Part shown: piece after piece, positions 61,964 to 64,000 of the stretch
Position numbering within the stretch: the first letter of the stretch is position 1
Layout: each line of letters opens with the position of its first letter
Assembly (NCBI GenBank): GCA_965196605.1
Contig: CBDAKK010000002.1
Span: forward strand, 248,001-312,000
From: CBDAKK01 sp965196605
GTDB taxonomy: Bacteria; Spirochaetota; Spirochaetia; WTKD01; G963693115
DNA: 64,000 nt
Reading direction: 5' to 3'
The notes under the pieces: model-generated
What the model saw: only the letters and a program-made list of their open reading frames with translations
Database searches by the model: none
What the model was told of the DNA's origin: nothing
Made by a program: the position numbers and the translations under genes

Positions 61964-62710
61964 ATTTTATCTTAAAATTAACTATTTTTCATCGAAATAT
62001 AAATTATTTACTAATTTTTATGGAAAAAAACAAAATCACAAAAGCGATATAAAACAATAAAAACGAAATATAACAAACTTCAAAAACAACAAAAACTTTT
62101 AAACAGCTTACAAAATTATATTTTTATGAAATCCACATTTATTTTATCTTTTGTCTCAAAAAATTTGAAAAATCCTCTTTTTCAACATTGCGTAAATACC
62201 CATGTATGTTTTTATATCGCGTGTTAGTATTTGTATTACAAAACCGCGTGGTTTCTTTTTTTAACTCCCTCACAAAAAAAGAGGTTACGTACACTGTGAT
62301 TTCTTGTGCCTGACTTTATTCTAAAAACACGCAGGACTTCTACTTTCCCTGTCACTTACCCGAAACATTGTCTTTTTAAATATTCAATGAGTTAGCTATA
62401 TTGGGTACTGAGTACTTGAAATCTGCGCATACCCGAAGCGCATTTGTATGATGAAGTATAGTGATGGTCTTTTTAGCTTTCGCTATACGCTGAAATTTTT
62501 TCCGCTTCTTTGTCTATAAACAGCAAAGCATTGAAATTGTTTATGCTAATGAACGCAATACATTTACAAGTGCGTGAGTAGGCGCAGGCCGTGTGTGGCA
62601 TGACTCATGTGGTATTGTGTGAACAGTTTTTTGGGGCTTGTCCTCACAAAGACAAAGAATCTTTGTCGCCATAGCTTATTTACTATTGTGCTTGTTTAAA
62701 CATGAGTTTG
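61964..62710. other. Long intergenic region, no gene seen
   Basis: About 750 bases lie between the divergent sugar transporter genes. The first third is very AT-rich. I find no frame above about 35 codons that looks real, no tRNA shape and no strong terminator. The length leaves room for an unseen small RNA or regulatory region. Confidence 0.45.
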
Positions 62711-62739
62711 TTGCAGCTTAATCTTTTTTGTACTATTAT
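62711..62739 (+). promoter_or_regulatory. Sigma-70 promoter of the second sugar ABC ATPase
   Basis: TTGCAG (62711-62716) and TATTAT (62734-62739) are exactly 17 bases apart, a good match to consensus. The ATG at 62756 follows 16 bases after the -10 box, so the leader is about 10 bases. Confidence 0.6.
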
Positions 62740-62755
62740 GGGTTTAATTACACAA

Positions 62756-64000
62756 ATGAGCACTGCGTTATTAGAAGTAAAAAATATCGATAAGTCATTC
62801 CCCGGAGTCAAGTCCTTATCGGATGTTTGCTTTACCTTGTTGCCCGGGGAAATTCATGTGGTACTTGGAGAAAATGGAGCGGGTAAGTCTACGCTCATGA
62901 AAGTTCTCACGGGCGTGTATCAAAAGGACTCGGGAACCATGCTCCTTGAGGGACACGAAGTAGAACCGCAAAATCCGCGCGCGGCAAGCGACCTTGGCAT
63001 CAATATTATTTATCAAGAATTCAATTTGCTGCCCGATTTGAGCGTTTCTGAAAATATTTTCATTGGCAGGGAATTTAAAAACGCCCTTGGAATTGTTGAC
63101 GAAAAAAAGACGTATAAGGAAACGCAATGTCTCTTGAAAAAGCTGAATCTTGAGGTTGACCCCAACGCAAAGGTGGCTTCCTTAAGCGTTGGGCAGCGGC
63201 AAATGGTGGAAATAGCAAAGGCAATTTCCTGTAAGTCCAAGGTGCTGATTATGGATGAGCCCACTGCTGCTTTAACGGAAAAGGAAATAGAAAAGCTTTT
63301 CGCGGTTATTCTCGACCTCAAAAAACAGGGTGTGGGTATTATTTATATTTCTCACCGTCTCGAAGAATTTGAAGCCATAGCTGATCGTGTGACTGTTTTG
63401 CGCGATGGAAGATATATAGACACGCTTGTGTTTGCTGAGACGACCTTGGAGGAACTCATAAAGCTTATGGTTGGGCGTAGCCTTGAGGATAAGTTTCCTA
63501 AGAGAAACTCGCGCATAGGTGATGTTGTGTTTTCTGTGGAAAATCTCAATCAGGGTCAAACGCTGCAAGGGATAAGTTTTAACGTGCGCTCTGGAGAAGT
63601 GCTGGGCATATCAGGCATTGTGGGCGCAGGCAGGACGGAGCTTGCACGCGCGCTTTTTGGTGCAGATGCCATTGATTCGGGAAGGGTTGTTTTGCACGAC
63701 AAAGTGCTCCATGTGCGCTCTCCTCGAGATGCAATACAATCGGGTATTGCCTATCTTACTGAAGACAGAAAGAAAGACGGACTTATGCTGAGTCAGTCGG
63801 TTGAAGATAATATCATGATTGCAAATCAAGTGCTTTATTCTCAATTGGGGGTGTGCAATTTTGCAGTCTCAAAGAGAATTTGCACGGACTATGTAAAAAT
63901 TTTAGCTATAAAAACACCGAGCATTGCGCAGATGGTGCAAAACCTAAGCGGCGGGAATCAGCAAAAGGTTATTCTTGCAAAGTGGCTGTGCCAACAAAAA
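62756..64000 (+). CDS. Sugar ABC transporter ATP-binding protein (RbsA/MglA family), cut by window edge
   Basis: 415 residues are visible. The first ABC domain has LGENGAGKSTLMK, SLSVGQRQMVEIAKA and LIMDEPTAAL; the second has SGIVGAGRTELARAL, YLTEDRKKDGLM and the signature LSGGNQQKVILAKWL at the edge. The missing part is about 80-90 residues. It is similar in build to the ATPase coded at 58245 but not identical, so it belongs to another importer whose permease and binding protein lie beyond the window. The start at 62756 is chosen because an in-frame ATG at 62738 lies inside the -10 box. Confidence 0.93.
   Translation, partial: MSTALLEVKNIDKSFPGVKSLSDVCFTLLPGEIHVVLGENGAGKSTLMKVLTGVYQKDSGTMLLEGHEVEPQNPRAASDLGINIIYQEFNLLPDLSVSENIFIGREFKNALGIVDEKKTYKETQCLLKKLNLEVDPNAKVASLSVGQRQMVEIAKAISCKSKVLIMDEPTAALTEKEIEKLFAVILDLKKQGVGIIYISHRLEEFEAIADRVTVLRDGRYIDTLVFAETTLEELIKLMVGRSLEDKFPKRNSRIGDVVFSVENLNQGQTLQGISFNVRSGEVLGISGIVGAGRTELARALFGADAIDSGRVVLHDKVLHVRSPRDAIQSGIAYLTEDRKKDGLMLSQSVEDNIMIANQVLYSQLGVCNFAVSKRICTDYVKILAIKTPSIAQMVQNLSGGNQQKVILAKWLCQQK

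Noticed and set aside
61964..62710. tRNA or small gene in the long gap between the two sugar importers
   Set aside because: No cloverleaf, conserved TTC loop or convincing frame was found by eye. An unknown small RNA cannot be excluded.

Overview
The window looks like a chromosomal segment of a spirochaete, most likely Treponema or a close relative. The evidence is a set of short-signal lipoproteins with BspA-type leucine-rich repeats (LRR), an outer-membrane barrel candidate, a FlgM-like protein, a eukaryote-type IleRS followed by a lipoprotein (an arrangement I recall from T. pallidum), a divergent PAP2 protein, and sugar ABC binding proteins with a typical treponemal leader. This is inference from gene content. 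No rRNA, tRNA or CRISPR array was seen.

Layout. 1-3627 (minus strand): a cut-off ABC exporter, then GDP-fucose synthase, GDP-mannose dehydratase and UDP-xylose synthase, for surface glycan precursors. 3667-5214: an outer-membrane barrel candidate. 5226-8851: ahcY-metK-metF, the methyl cycle. 9227-12025: a large LRR lipoprotein with an internal 798-bp duplication. 12177-17396: an operon of divergent PAP2, an RnfC-like protein without iron-sulfur motifs, a GH57-like protein without catalytic motifs, and an FGGY kinase. It is preceded by a perfect 86-bp tandem array and alr. 19302-22739: two lipoproteins with nearly the same C-terminal domain, separated by a remnant of the mnmE 3' end. The second is frameshifted at a C6 tract. 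22837-31955: mnmE, a trehalase-like glycosidase, apbE, dusA, mnmA, a FlgM-like gene, rsmI, a DtxR-type regulator, an SDR and three possible small proteins. 32195-34258: an LRR lipoprotein split by one in-frame TGA.

34610-36366 is an AT-rich islet carrying tagD and a TagB/TagF-like transferase. It is bounded by 50-bp direct repeats of the hisF 3' end, and its tagD is out of frame at an A9 tract. 36322-44590: hisF, hisH, a lipoprotein, ileS, a PASTA protein, fmt and def. 44591-45152 holds only structured repeats. 45153-50772 is a full ascorbate operon, ulaG-A-B-C-D-E-F, whose ulaC carries an in-frame TGA. 50957-52561 is a fibronectin/NHL lipoprotein. 52694-61816 is an operon of binding protein, permease, ATPase, second permease, iolD, iolA and a transaldolase-family enzyme. 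It points to inositol or inositol-like cyclitol uptake and breakdown. A second sugar ABC ATPase starts divergently at 62756 and runs off the edge.

Together the genes describe an organism that imports sugar acids and cyclitols, feeds them to pentose and triose phosphates, and decorates its surface with modular lipoproteins and glycans. Four of the disrupted genes (the two split lipoproteins, tagD and ulaC) differ from an intact reading frame by a single base. Three of these four are surface-related. Several genes have a TATAAT box only 6-11 bases before the start codon, which suggests leaderless mRNAs.
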